A stretch of 64,000 nucleotides of DNA from AP-15 sp050729795. GTDB lineage: Bacteria > Pseudomonadota > Alphaproteobacteria > ATCC43930 > CGMCC-115725. Location of the stretch: positions 1 through 64,000 of the forward strand of contig JBOHME010000002.1 of NCBI GenBank assembly GCA_050729795.1, written 5' to 3'. This document shows positions 25,324 to 33,409 of the stretch, piece after piece (within the stretch, counting starts at the first letter, position 1; each line of letters starts with the position of its first letter). A program made the position numbers and the translations under genes. Below the pieces are notes generated by a model. That model did not search any database. It was not told the origin of the DNA and worked only from the letters and a program-made list of their open reading frames with translations.

Positions 25324-25386
25324 CCGCCCCGCTGAGCGACCCGCCGCCGCGGCGCCAGGCCCAGGCCCACGGAACAGGAGGAAATC

Positions 25387-26628
25387 ATGCATGTGATGTA
25401 TTTCACCGAGCAGCCGATGTCCGCCTATCCGGCCGATATCGGCCTCGAATTTGGCGCCACCGCCCTGATGTTCTCGAACAAATATTACGATCCGGTTGCC
25501 GGCAGCCGACTCTACAACGAATATCTTGAGCAATATATTTACGCCGAGGAGATGGGCGTCGAAGGCTTCATGCTGAACGAGCACCACAATGCGCCGTTCT
25601 GCATGCAATCGAAGTGCAACATCTTTGCCGCGATCCTCGCCGCGGTGACGAAGAAGGCGAAGATCGTATTGCTTGGCAACCCGCTGCCATTGGCCGAGAA
25701 CCCGGTGCGGCTCGCCGAGGAATTGGCGATGATCGACATGATCTCGCGCGGCCGGCTGGTGTCAGGCTTTGTCCGCGGCGGCGGCCAGGAGCAGCTCGCC
25801 AACGGCGTCAGCCCGGCCTACAACCGCGAGCGTTTCGAGGAGGCGCACGATCTGGTCGTCGCCGCCTGGACGCGCCAGGGGCCGTTCCGCTGGGAGGGGA
25901 CGCACTACCAGCACCGCGTCGTCAACCCGTGGGCGGTGCCGCTGCAAAAGCCCTATCCGCGGGTGTGGATCCCGGGAGTGCTGTCCAAGGAGACGATCAT
26001 CTGGGCGGCCAAGCAGCGTTATCCCTATATCGCGCTCAACACCTCGATCGAGGCGACCAAAACGATCTGGAAGCTTTATGACGAGGTCGCGCGTGAGGTG
26101 GGCTACGAGGCGGGACCGCAAAACCGCGGCTATCTGCAGCAGGTGCACGTCTCCGACAGCGAGGAAAAGGCCGAGAAGAACGCCCGTCAGTTTTTGTGGA
26201 TGCAGGGCGAATTCACCGGGCTCGCGCATCCGGTCTGGTCGAACCCCGCTGGCTATTTCTCGCCCGAGTTCCGGCGCCAGTTTGTCGAGTTCGCGATCGG
26301 CCGGGCCGAGAGCCCGCGTGGCCGTCCGACCTTTGAAAAGCAGGTGGCCGACGGGCGGGTCATCTTTGGCACGCCAAAGACGGTGATCCCGAAACTGCGC
26401 CGTGTCCTCGAAGAAACCCGCCCGAGCATCTACGGGCTGTGGGGCAATGACGGCAATGTCTCGAACGAGGATGCGCGCACCTGCATTCGGCTTCTCGGGC
26501 AAGAAGTCATGCCGGCGATGCGCGAATTTGGCAAGGAACTAGGGCTGACCGACCCGTTCGAAGCCGAAGCGCCGGTGCATCTCAGATACTCGACCGACAT
26601 CAAAGAGATGCCGCAGGCGGCGGAATAG
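25387..26628 (+). CDS. LLM class flavin-dependent oxidoreductase (luciferase-like monooxygenase)
   Basis: 413 residues. TIM-barrel bacterial-luciferase family: MGVEGFMLNEHHNAPFCMQS with the E-H-H active-site pattern, KAKIVLLGNPLPLAENPVRLAEELAMIDMISRGRL, FVRGGGQEQLANGVSP, IPGVLSKETIIWAAKQRYPYI and FGTPKTVIPKL. These enzymes use FMNH2, supplied by a reductase, to oxidise organic substrates. AGGAGGAAATC precedes the ATG. It is paired with the alpha/beta hydrolase-fold gene; that combination suggests oxygenation followed by processing of the product. Confidence 0.88.
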   Translation: MHVMYFTEQPMSAYPADIGLEFGATALMFSNKYYDPVAGSRLYNEYLEQYIYAEEMGVEGFMLNEHHNAPFCMQSKCNIFAAILAAVTKKAKIVLLGNPLPLAENPVRLAEELAMIDMISRGRLVSGFVRGGGQEQLANGVSPAYNRERFEEAHDLVVAAWTRQGPFRWEGTHYQHRVVNPWAVPLQKPYPRVWIPGVLSKETIIWAAKQRYPYIALNTSIEATKTIWKLYDEVAREVGYEAGPQNRGYLQQVHVSDSEEKAEKNARQFLWMQGEFTGLAHPVWSNPAGYFSPEFRRQFVEFAIGRAESPRGRPTFEKQVADGRVIFGTPKTVIPKLRRVLEETRPSIYGLWGNDGNVSNEDARTCIRLLGQEVMPAMREFGKELGLTDPFEAEAPVHLRYSTDIKEMPQAAE

Positions 26629-26672
26629 GCGAGGAGGTACTGCGGGCGTCCCATCGTCCCTTTTGCCGATGA

Positions 26673-26704
26673 CGAGCGCCGACCACCACCCCGGTTGGCG
26701 CTCG
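26673..26704 (+). terminator. GC-rich hairpin downstream of the LLM monooxygenase gene
   Basis: CGAGCGCCGACC and GGTTGGCGCTCG pair over 12 bp with one G-U, loop ACCACCCC. It is 45 bp after the stop and not followed by a T-run, so it may be a Rho-assisted terminator or an mRNA 3'-end stabiliser. The rest of the gap before the next gene (to about 26850) shows nothing else. Confidence 0.45.
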
Positions 26705-26851
26705 CGCGGCTCTCTTGCTCACCTGGACGCGCCGGGTATTGTCTAGCACATTGTGTTCGCGCTCGCCGGTAGGGGTGCCGACTCGGGCGAGAAGGGAATC
26801 AGATCCGATAAGATTTGTCATACCTGGGTCAGGCCACCGGAGCAGCCGCAA

Positions 26852-27361
26852 TCATTTCGCCCGGTCACGCTTCCCGATGACTAGATTTCCATCGTTGCGG
26901 CAAGCTACGACTTCCCCGTTCCAAATATACAAACTCCATTGATCGTCTGGAATTTCAATGGATGGCCATATTTCTAATATTCCTCCAAGATCAAACGTGA
27001 ACCGGCTTGAATGGGCGAGTTCGACGCAATCGATCGACAGGAGTCTTTGCCCGTTGAGATCGCGAAGGCATTCGTCCAATACCGAACCGATGGGGTCGCA
27101 ACTACGCAAAACGCCGTCAGCGGTAGAGACTTTCCATTCACCATATTGTACCCAAAGGTGCCAATCTCCGGTTACGTAAACTCCGCGCCGCTTCAGGTTT
27201 CGCCGTACCCTTGGGAGACTGCCAGGGCTCGCGGTAATCGGCTCGTAAATAGCTAGATGCGGCACTCCAAACTCCAGGGTGAGAAATGTCCCGACCCCCC
27301 TTTGCACTTGCCAGACCAATTCGCCGATGAGCCCCTTAAATATACCATCGATCGGTCCCAT
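26852..27361 (-). CDS. Hypothetical low-GC protein, possibly an immunity/antitoxin-like partner
   Basis: 169 residues from the ATG at 27361 (a GTG three codons earlier is possible). It starts MGPIDGIFKGLIGELVWQVQ and is mostly mixed beta/polar with many Trp (WHLWVQYGEWKV, EIWPSIEIPDDQWSLYIWNGE), typical of cytosolic immunity proteins in toxin loci, but I do not recognise a named family. Base composition is clearly lower in G+C than its neighbours. It starts about 25 nt after the natural end of the broken toxin-like gene upstream, so the two form an operon. The immunity role is inferred from this arrangement only. Confidence 0.55.
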   Translation of the reverse strand: MGPIDGIFKGLIGELVWQVQRGVGTFLTLEFGVPHLAIYEPITASPGSLPRVRRNLKRRGVYVTGDWHLWVQYGEWKVSTADGVLRSCDPIGSVLDECLRDLNGQRLLSIDCVELAHSSRFTFDLGGILEIWPSIEIPDDQWSLYIWNGEVVACRNDGNLVIGKRDRAK

Positions 27362-27385
27362 TGTCTGCACTCAATTGGAGTAGAA

Positions 27386-27946
27386 TTATTTATCGAACAG
27401 CTCGCTAGCTTCATTTAAAATTTCTCGATACGTCATGCCTTACCCAGAAATCCGCCGATGAAGTTGTTGTCGCTGATCTGGACTTAGCCGTAATTGAACA
27501 ACGATGTCTCTTACCATCTTGTTCTCACGTTGATTGTCGGCTGTCAGCTGCGTCGCAGCGGGGCTAATATTTGCGGGGGACTGGGGATGGTTCGCGTGCG
27601 GGCTCGCTCCGGGTGCTCCCACTGACGGCGCTCTACTTTCGGCGCCGGCTTCATCGGTCCAGCGGCCATGCCAGTCGCGGGGCTCGTCGGGATCGGAATT
27701 TGCCTTGATGAACGGTGCGACAAGGCTCAACTGCCGCAACTTCTGATCGTCGAGCCCATCCGTCGGAATGAAGAGGCCGTAAATCTGGGCGAGCGCCATC
27801 CACCCGTTAGCGAGCGCCTTGGCTATCCGGCGGCATTGTCGAAACAGCCAATCCGGATCTTCCCATCCTTGGCGGAGAAAGCCTTGGATCGCGGCGGCCT
27901 CGTTGCGGGTGAGGCAGCGGTAACCTAGCGGCGGACGAGGACGCAC
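27386..27946 (-). pseudogene. Toxin-like accessory gene broken by a nonsense codon
   Basis: Reading on the minus strand, a GTG near 27946 begins RPRPPLGYRCLTRNEAAAI, then GWEDPDWLFRQCRRIAKAL, and FIKANSDPDEPRDWHGRWTD, a DPxEPRDxxGRW(T) motif seen in many alphaproteobacterial secreted or phage-type proteins, followed by a low-complexity linker and LRLSPDQRQQLHRRISG. At 27440-27442 there is TAA; the frame then continues GMTYREILNEASELFDK to a second stop at 27386. In relatives I recall the run reads ISGQG..Y.EI, so TAA most simply replaces CAA (Gln). The stretch before 27946 is Arg-rich with no homology and probably not coding. The product may be only slightly truncated. Confidence 0.6.
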
Positions 27947-28054
27947 TCCGGCCCGAGCATTGCCCCCTCGCCATCGACCACGATCCGTCGGCTCCTTGCG
28001 CCGCGCGGGTCGAGCCCGCGCACAGTCGTGGCGATCACGAGGATGCTGTCCTCT

Positions 28055-28097
28055 GAAAATCGATGCGGACCTTTTAGGGTAAAACGTGAACGAAGTC
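28055..28097 (-). promoter_or_regulatory. Possible promoter of the toxin-like/immunity-like pair
   Basis: On the minus strand TTGACT (about 28092-28097) is followed by a 17-bp spacer and TAAAAG, a 4/6 match to the -10 box. The area is AT-rich for this genome. Transcription would start near 28060 and run into the toxin-like gene after a leader of about 110 nt that contains a short frame reading IVVDGEGAMLGPECVLVRR. Suggestive only. Confidence 0.4.
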
Positions 28098-28230
28098 AAG
28101 CCAAGAATTCTTGGATGTACCTATGCTATCGCCATGCCGTAGGGAGTGCTCCGGGACCGTACGGGTGATCGCTCAGGCCAGGTTCGAACCACACTCACCG
28201 CACCCAGGGCTACATGGCGGAGGCTGAGAG

Positions 28231-29022
28231 ATGAGCAACGATTTCTCCGGCAAGATCGCGCTGGTCACCGGCGGCGGCAATGGGATCGGGTCGGCGACCT
28301 GCCGGGCGTTCACCGTGCGCGGGGCGCCCGTTGCGGTGCTCGATCGCGATGCCGCGGCGGCCGAACGGTTGGCGGCCGAGATTGCTGCGCAGAATGGCCG
28401 GGCCGAGGCCTATCCGCTCGACGTCGGCGACCGCGACGGCTTCGCCCGCCTTGCTGCGGCAATCACCGAGAGCTCCGGCGGCATCCACATCCTGGTCAAT
28501 AGCGCCGGCGTCACCGTGCGGCGGATGATCGCCGAGATGGGTGCGGAGGATTGGGATCGGGTTCTCGCCGTCAATCTGACCGGGGCGTTCAACGGCATCC
28601 GTGCGGTGCTGCCGCACATGCGGGCGCGCGGCGGCGGGGCCATCGTCAACGTCGCTTCGATCGCCGGCCAGCGGATCTCGTTTGGCGGAACCGCCAATTA
28701 TACGGCCTCGAAGGCCGGGCTGCTGGGGTTGACCCGGCACGCCGCCTACGAGTTCGCCCCTGATGGCATCCGGGTCAACGCGGTGTGTCCCGGTCCGACC
28801 GCGACGGCATTTGGCGGCGCCCTCCCGACCGCCGAAAGCCGCGCCACGCGCGCGCAGCGGATCCCGCTCGCACGCATGTGCGAGCCTGAGGACATCGCCG
28901 ATCCGAGCCTCTTTCTGGCCGGTGACATGGCGCGCATGATCACCGGCGTGGCGCTCAACGTCGATGGTGGCGTGCTGATCAAGAATGACACGCCTTACGA
29001 CGACTATTTCCGACCGAGATAA
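28231..29022 (+). CDS. Short-chain dehydrogenase/reductase (SDR)
   Basis: 263 residues, classical SDR: KIALVTGGGNGIGSATCRAF (TGxxxGxG cofactor loop), ILVNSAGVTVRR (NNAG equivalent), IVNVASIAG with catalytic Ser, and NYTASKAGL with Tyr-x3-Lys, then CPGPTATAFGG and LNVDGGVLIKND. Asp at the end of beta-2 (VLDRDAAAAE) favours NAD(H). Substrate unknown; the DUF35 gene downstream on the same strand hints at acyl-CoA or ketone metabolism. Confidence 0.9.
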   Translation: MSNDFSGKIALVTGGGNGIGSATCRAFTVRGAPVAVLDRDAAAAERLAAEIAAQNGRAEAYPLDVGDRDGFARLAAAITESSGGIHILVNSAGVTVRRMIAEMGAEDWDRVLAVNLTGAFNGIRAVLPHMRARGGGAIVNVASIAGQRISFGGTANYTASKAGLLGLTRHAAYEFAPDGIRVNAVCPGPTATAFGGALPTAESRATRAQRIPLARMCEPEDIADPSLFLAGDMARMITGVALNVDGGVLIKNDTPYDDYFRPR

Positions 29023-29162
29023 CATCCTCGTCTGAGGCGGAGCCCGAGATCGCGGTTGACGATCGGCCCGCGGCGGCAGCACGGTTCGGTACCGCCCGAG
29101 CCGCGCGGCAGCCCCGATCCGGGTGCAGCCTCTTGGTGCGGGTCGCAGGGAGAAATCGCGAT

Positions 29163-29684
29163 ATGGCACTGCGCGCCGAATATCTGAGCATGGGTCTGAC
29201 GATCGATGATCTCGATGTCGAGAACCTCGAATATTTTCGTCATTGCGCGACGCATGATTTTCATCTGCAGGCCTGCGCGCAATGCGGGAGGCTGCGCTAT
29301 CCGCCGACGACCGCGTGCCCGTGGTGCATGAGCCTCGAATCCACCTGGAAAAAGGTTGAGGGCAAGGGGGCGGTGCACTCCTACAGCGAGGTGCATCACG
29401 CGATCCAGCCGGCGTTTCGCGGCAAGACCCCTTATCTGATCCTGCTCGTCGATCTCGACACGCAAAAGGGCGAGCCGACCCCGGACGAGGCGCTGCGGGT
29501 GGTCGGCAACCTCGCCACCGCCGATGGTCGATTGGCGCCGCCCGAAATGGTCCGGCGGGTCGGTATCGGCACCCGGGTGCGCATGGTGTTCAGCGATGTC
29601 GGTCCGGGATTGGCGCTGCCGCAATGGACCATCGACGAGACCGCGAGCCAGCCGGCGAACCCGTGGCGCTACCCGCAGGAGTGA
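29163..29684 (+). CDS. DUF35 / OB-fold nucleic-acid- or acyl-CoA-associated protein with Zn ribbon
   Basis: 173 residues. The N-terminal rubredoxin-like zinc ribbon has two CxxC pairs, ACAQCGRLRYPPTTACPWCM, followed by the OB-fold (GKGAVHSYSEVHHAIQPAF, TPYLILLVDLD, GIGTRVRMVFSDV). Such proteins (ChsH2-like MaoC partners, or thiolase-associated proteins) form complexes with thiolases or enoyl-CoA hydratases. No thiolase lies adjacent, so the partner is elsewhere. ATG at 29163; the family normally starts near this hydrophilic stretch. Confidence 0.82.
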   Translation: MALRAEYLSMGLTIDDLDVENLEYFRHCATHDFHLQACAQCGRLRYPPTTACPWCMSLESTWKKVEGKGAVHSYSEVHHAIQPAFRGKTPYLILLVDLDTQKGEPTPDEALRVVGNLATADGRLAPPEMVRRVGIGTRVRMVFSDVGPGLALPQWTIDETASQPANPWRYPQE

Positions 29685-29745
29685 GCGAGCACCGCCCCAT
29701 CCGATCGCGCCCCCGGCTTACCGGCGGTGCTGCGGTCGGCCCGCC

Positions 29746-29790
29746 CCGCCCTACATGATCCCGCCCTACGTGATCCCGCCCTACATGATG
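29746..29790 (+). repeat. Three 15-bp tandem repeats before the GNAT gene
   Basis: CCGCCCTAC(A/G)TGAT(C/G) is repeated three times without gaps (29746, 29761, 29776), differing at one base in copies 2 and 3. It ends 5 bp before the GTG start of the acetyltransferase and would read PALHD/PALRD in that frame, so the real start may lie inside or before it. Confidence 0.85.
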
Positions 29791-29795
29791 TCGAT

Positions 29796-30554
29796 GTGAA
29801 CGGCTCTGGTTTGGCCTGGCGGGTCGAGGAGGCCTGTCTCAACGCCTGGCCGGCGCCGCGGCAAATCCTGCTCGGCGGCTGGCTGCTTCGGTTCGGCGGC
29901 GGTCTGACGCGGCGCGCCAACTCGGCCAACCCGCTCGCCGGACCACGCCGCGAGGACACCGCGCTCGTTGCCCAATGCCAGCGGCTCTATCGCCAGCATC
30001 GGCAGCCGACGATCTTCCGTCTGTCGACGCTGATCGACGACACGATCGATGCGCAGCTGGCCGCGATGGGCTATCGGTCCGAGGGCTTGTCGCTGGTTTT
30101 GCATGCCGGGATCGGCGCGCTCCGGGCGCATCACGACCCGCAGGTGCGCCTGCTGTCACGGCCGAGCCTGCAATGGTTTGCGGCGATGGCGGCGCTGCAG
30201 CGCCACAGCGCAGCGGAAGCCAGCCGTTATCGCCGGATCGTCCGCCATCTCGCCGTGCCGGCGGCATTCGCGGCAGTCGCCGACGGCGATGGCATCGCGG
30301 CATTGGCCTATGGCGCAGTCCATGACGGTCTGATCTGCTACCAGTCGGTGGTGACCGATCCGCAGCGGCAGAGGCGGGGCTATGCCGGCCGGTTGATCAT
30401 GGCGCTGGCGGCGTGGGGCGCCGAGCATGGTGGTGCGGGCGCGTGCCTCGAGGTCGAGGCGACCAATGCGCCGGCCCGCGCGCTCTACCAAAAGCTCGGC
30501 TTTACCGAGCTCTATCGCTATCATTATCGTCGCGAGCCCGCCACTGCTCGCTGA
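29796..30554 (+). CDS. GNAT family N-acetyltransferase
   Basis: 252 residues. The N-terminal half (RVEEACLNAWPAPRQILLGGWLLRFGGGLTRRANSA) is the leader seen in double-domain GNATs that act on small metabolites; the C-terminal half has the acetyl-CoA loop VVTDPQRQRRGYAGRLIMALAAW (R/Q-x2-G-x-A/G) and LEVEATNAPARALYQKLGF. Start taken at the GTG just after the 15-bp repeats. Substrate unknown. Convergent with the OprB-type porin gene, 16 bp between stops. Confidence 0.82.
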   Translation: MNGSGLAWRVEEACLNAWPAPRQILLGGWLLRFGGGLTRRANSANPLAGPRREDTALVAQCQRLYRQHRQPTIFRLSTLIDDTIDAQLAAMGYRSEGLSLVLHAGIGALRAHHDPQVRLLSRPSLQWFAAMAALQRHSAAEASRYRRIVRHLAVPAAFAAVADGDGIAALAYGAVHDGLICYQSVVTDPQRQRRGYAGRLIMALAAWGAEHGGAGACLEVEATNAPARALYQKLGFTELYRYHYRREPATAR

Positions 30555-30570
30555 TCCGCCGGCGGCGGGC

Positions 30571-31848
30571 TCAGAAAATGGCGGTGGCACGCAATGTGAG
30601 CACCGCTTCGCTGCCGCGGGTCGAGGCCAGCGCCGGGCGAGGATAGAGCTGAATATCGGGTGCGATCTGCAGCCCCTTGAAGACCGTGTAGTCATAATAC
30701 GCCTCGACAACCCACTCGGCATTGCGGGCGGGCTCACCGACGGCACCCGGATTGGTCCGGTTCCAGGCGATGCCGATCCCCGCCTGGTCGAGCGGATCAT
30801 GAGCGAATGGATCGTTGCGCACGATGCCCCAGCCAAGCGACGCTGCGATCGGGTTGTTGTGCCCGCTCGCGGTGTTGGCGCGCAGGAACAGGCCCCATGC
30901 GGAATCGAGGTTCTGGGCCGCGTTGACCGACAGGCCGCGCGAGCGGGTCAATTGCTGCGCCGCCACGGCAGGCTGCAGATACCACAAGAAGCCGTAAGAG
31001 CCGCCGGCCAGAAGGTGCGGTGTCCAGCGGGCGGCCGCAAAATACGCGTCCTTGCCGCTGGCGATGCCGCGCGCGCTGATCATCGTGCCGGCGAGATCGG
31101 TGGCGCCCTGAAAGCCACCGGCAAGGACCAAGTCCGTCCTCGGTGCCGCCGCCTGCACATAAGCGCCGAGATCACCGCTGACATAGGTTTGTGTCGCATT
31201 CTGCGCCAGCGCGTAGTTGATAAAGCTCGTCTGCGCGTTGCCGGCGTATTGGTTGGCGTCGTAGGTCCCGAACGAATACTGCCCGATTGTCGCCGACAGA
31301 AAGCGCCATTCACCCGGCAGCGTGTGGGTGTAGGTCAGCTGCGCATAATCGGTCGTGTTTATGAACCAGTCGCCGGGCGGCGTCAGAACGCCTAGACGGG
31401 CCCGATAGGCAGACGCGTTGGTGCCGGTCCAAAATTGGTTCTGCTGCATCGAAAATGCAAACGCGCCCGAGCCGAGGACGGTATCGGTGAACGGCTTCCA
31501 GACGAGGCTCGGCGACCACACAAAATCGACCGGCGCCGCACCGCGCTTCGGGATGTCTGCTTGCGGCAGCAGCGACAGCTCCACCGAATATTCGAGATCG
31601 AGCCGGTTCTGCAACGCTTCCTTGTCGGCAAGATACCGGTCGTAGGGAGTGTCCAGAGGCGGCAGCAGATCCGGCTCGGCCAGGATCTGTTGTGGCGCCA
31701 CCGGGGCTTCCGGCGCCGCAGCGTGATCAAAGCCGGCGACGGCCGGTGATATCGCCTGCCAAGCGAGTGCCATTGCGAGGCCGGCGAGACGGGCCCTGGC
31801 CAGCGCGCAGCACTCTTGGCAACCGGCATCGCGGCGCGATCCGGCCAT
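30571..31848 (-). CDS. OprB-type carbohydrate-selective porin
   Basis: 425 residues with a signal peptide (ARARLAGLAMALAWQAISPAVAG), then a long beta-barrel with alternating polar/hydrophobic strands, WFINTTDYAQLTYTH, GQYSFGTYDANQYAG, WVVEAYYDYTVFKGLQIAPDIQLYPRP and a C-terminal Phe (LRATAIF), the outer-membrane insertion signal. The family passes sugars or other small solutes across the outer membrane. It is the last gene of the minus-strand operon with MFS transporter, Rieske oxygenase and ALDH, 28 bp after the ALDH stop, so probably takes up the operon's substrate. Confidence 0.85.
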   Translation of the reverse strand: MAGSRRDAGCQECCALARARLAGLAMALAWQAISPAVAGFDHAAAPEAPVAPQQILAEPDLLPPLDTPYDRYLADKEALQNRLDLEYSVELSLLPQADIPKRGAAPVDFVWSPSLVWKPFTDTVLGSGAFAFSMQQNQFWTGTNASAYRARLGVLTPPGDWFINTTDYAQLTYTHTLPGEWRFLSATIGQYSFGTYDANQYAGNAQTSFINYALAQNATQTYVSGDLGAYVQAAAPRTDLVLAGGFQGATDLAGTMISARGIASGKDAYFAAARWTPHLLAGGSYGFLWYLQPAVAAQQLTRSRGLSVNAAQNLDSAWGLFLRANTASGHNNPIAASLGWGIVRNDPFAHDPLDQAGIGIAWNRTNPGAVGEPARNAEWVVEAYYDYTVFKGLQIAPDIQLYPRPALASTRGSEAVLTLRATAIF

Positions 31849-31876
31849 ACCGGCCGGCGGCGCCGCCGCGACCGCT

Positions 31877-33394
31877 TCAATCGCCGAGATGGACCCACAC
31901 CGATTTGGTCTGCGTCACCGTCAGCAGGGTTTCAAGACACTTGTCGCGCCCGGTCCCCGATTGCTTGAACCCGCCCCAAGGCTGGGTCATATCGCCGTGA
32001 TCGTAACAATTGATCCAGATGACCCCGGCATCGATGTCGCGCGCCATCTTGTGCGCGGTGGTCAAATCGGCGGTCCAGATGCCGGCCGCCAACCCGAAGA
32101 TCGAGTCGTTGGCGATCTCGACTGCTTCGGCGATTGTATGGAATGGCAGCACCGCGGCAACCGGGCCGAAAATCTCCTCGCGGGCGATCGTCATTGCCGG
32201 AGTCACCCGGGTAAACAGCGTCGGCTCGACATAGGCGCCGTTGTCGAACCCGGCCGGGGTTCCGCCGCCGAGCGCCAGCGCCGCCCCTTCGTTTTTGCCC
32301 GATTCGACATAGGACAGAACCCGCTGCTGCTGGCCGCGGTTGACCAAGGGCCCCAGCGTCGTCGCTGGGTCGAGCGGATCGCCGAGGTGGAATGTGGTTG
32401 CGGCCTTCTGGCGGAAGCGCTCGACAAATTCATCGTGGATCGAGCTGTGCACGAGGAGCCGCGAGCCGGCGCTGCACATCTCGCCCTTGTTCGCATAGAT
32501 CCCGGTGAGCGCGTACTGGACGGCGCGATCCAGATCGGGCACCTCGGCGGTAACGATCTGCGGCGACTTGCCGCCGGTTTCAACGGTGACCCGCTTCAGG
32601 TTCGACTGTCCGGCATAGACCATCATCAGCTTGCCGATCTCGGTCGAGCCGGTAAAGCTGAGCTTGTCCACGTCCATGTGGAGCGCCAGTGCCTTGCCGA
32701 CCGTGCCGCCGGTGCCGTGGACCACGTTGAAGACACCCGCGGGTCCACCGGCATCGAGAAACAACCGCGCCAGCAGGGTCGCCGATAGCGGCGATTGCTG
32801 CGCCGGCTTCAGCACCACCGAATTGCCGACTGCCAATGCCGGCGCGGCCTTCCAGGCGCTCATCAGCAGCGGGTAGTTCCACGGGGTGATGCAGGCCACC
32901 ACCCCGAGCGGCTGGCGCAGGATGTAGTGAAACGCGTCATTGGCGGTGGTCGTGACCACACCCTCAGTCTTGTCGATCGCTTCGGCGAAATATTGAAAGG
33001 TCAGCGCCGCCGCCGGCACGTCCCCGGTCATCACCTCCATGACCGGCTTGCCGACATCGAGCGAATCGAGCAGCGCGAAGTCGAGGGCGTGCTCGTTGAT
33101 CAGCGCGGCAAGACGATAGAGCACCTCCATCCGCGCCCGTGGTTCGCGCCGCGACCAGACCCCGGATTTGAATGTGCGGCGCGCGGCGGCGACGGCCCGG
33201 TCAACCTCGTCGGCATCACCGAGCGGCACCGTCGCGATAACTTCGCCATTGGCCGGGTTGATCGTCTCGAACCATTTGCCGGAGCGTGCGGCGACGAGCT
33301 TGCCGTCGATCAGCATGCGCGTCTCGGGGCGCAGCTGGGCGGCGAGGCGATGGAAGTCGTCGCGGGTCAGCGCCTTCACCTGATCGATGTTCAT
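31877..33394 (-). CDS. Aldehyde dehydrogenase (betaine-aldehyde/PuuC-type)
   Basis: 505 residues, ALDH superfamily: PWNYPLLMSAWKAAPALAVGNSVVLKPA (Rossmann/NAD site), VTVETGGKSPQIV (general-base Glu), NKGEMCSAGSRLLV (catalytic Cys) and EIFGPVAAVLPFHTIAEAVEIAN, ending GGFKQSGTGRDKCLETL. The pattern fits broad-range dehydrogenases including betaine-aldehyde and gamma-aminobutyraldehyde types. It starts 15 bp after the Rieske oxygenase stop, so it likely oxidises an aldehyde released by that enzyme, e.g. the small aldehyde of an N-dealkylation; this pairing is inferred. Confidence 0.92.
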   Translation of the reverse strand: MNIDQVKALTRDDFHRLAAQLRPETRMLIDGKLVAARSGKWFETINPANGEVIATVPLGDADEVDRAVAAARRTFKSGVWSRREPRARMEVLYRLAALINEHALDFALLDSLDVGKPVMEVMTGDVPAAALTFQYFAEAIDKTEGVVTTTANDAFHYILRQPLGVVACITPWNYPLLMSAWKAAPALAVGNSVVLKPAQQSPLSATLLARLFLDAGGPAGVFNVVHGTGGTVGKALALHMDVDKLSFTGSTEIGKLMMVYAGQSNLKRVTVETGGKSPQIVTAEVPDLDRAVQYALTGIYANKGEMCSAGSRLLVHSSIHDEFVERFRQKAATTFHLGDPLDPATTLGPLVNRGQQQRVLSYVESGKNEGAALALGGGTPAGFDNGAYVEPTLFTRVTPAMTIAREEIFGPVAAVLPFHTIAEAVEIANDSIFGLAAGIWTADLTTAHKMARDIDAGVIWINCYDHGDMTQPWGGFKQSGTGRDKCLETLLTVTQTKSVWVHLGD

Positions 33395-33409
33395 CGCGCG
33401 ACCGCCGGC

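Noticed and set aside
27947..28099. Upstream extension of the toxin-like gene to a TTG at 28099
   Set aside because: The extra 51 residues are Arg-rich, the TTG overlaps a likely promoter box, and another phase reads a more natural short peptide there.
28175..28200. GGTTCGAACC run resembling a tRNA T-arm
   Set aside because: The flanking bases do not form a T-stem or acceptor stem, and no anticodon arm precedes it; position 52/62 is a G-A mismatch.
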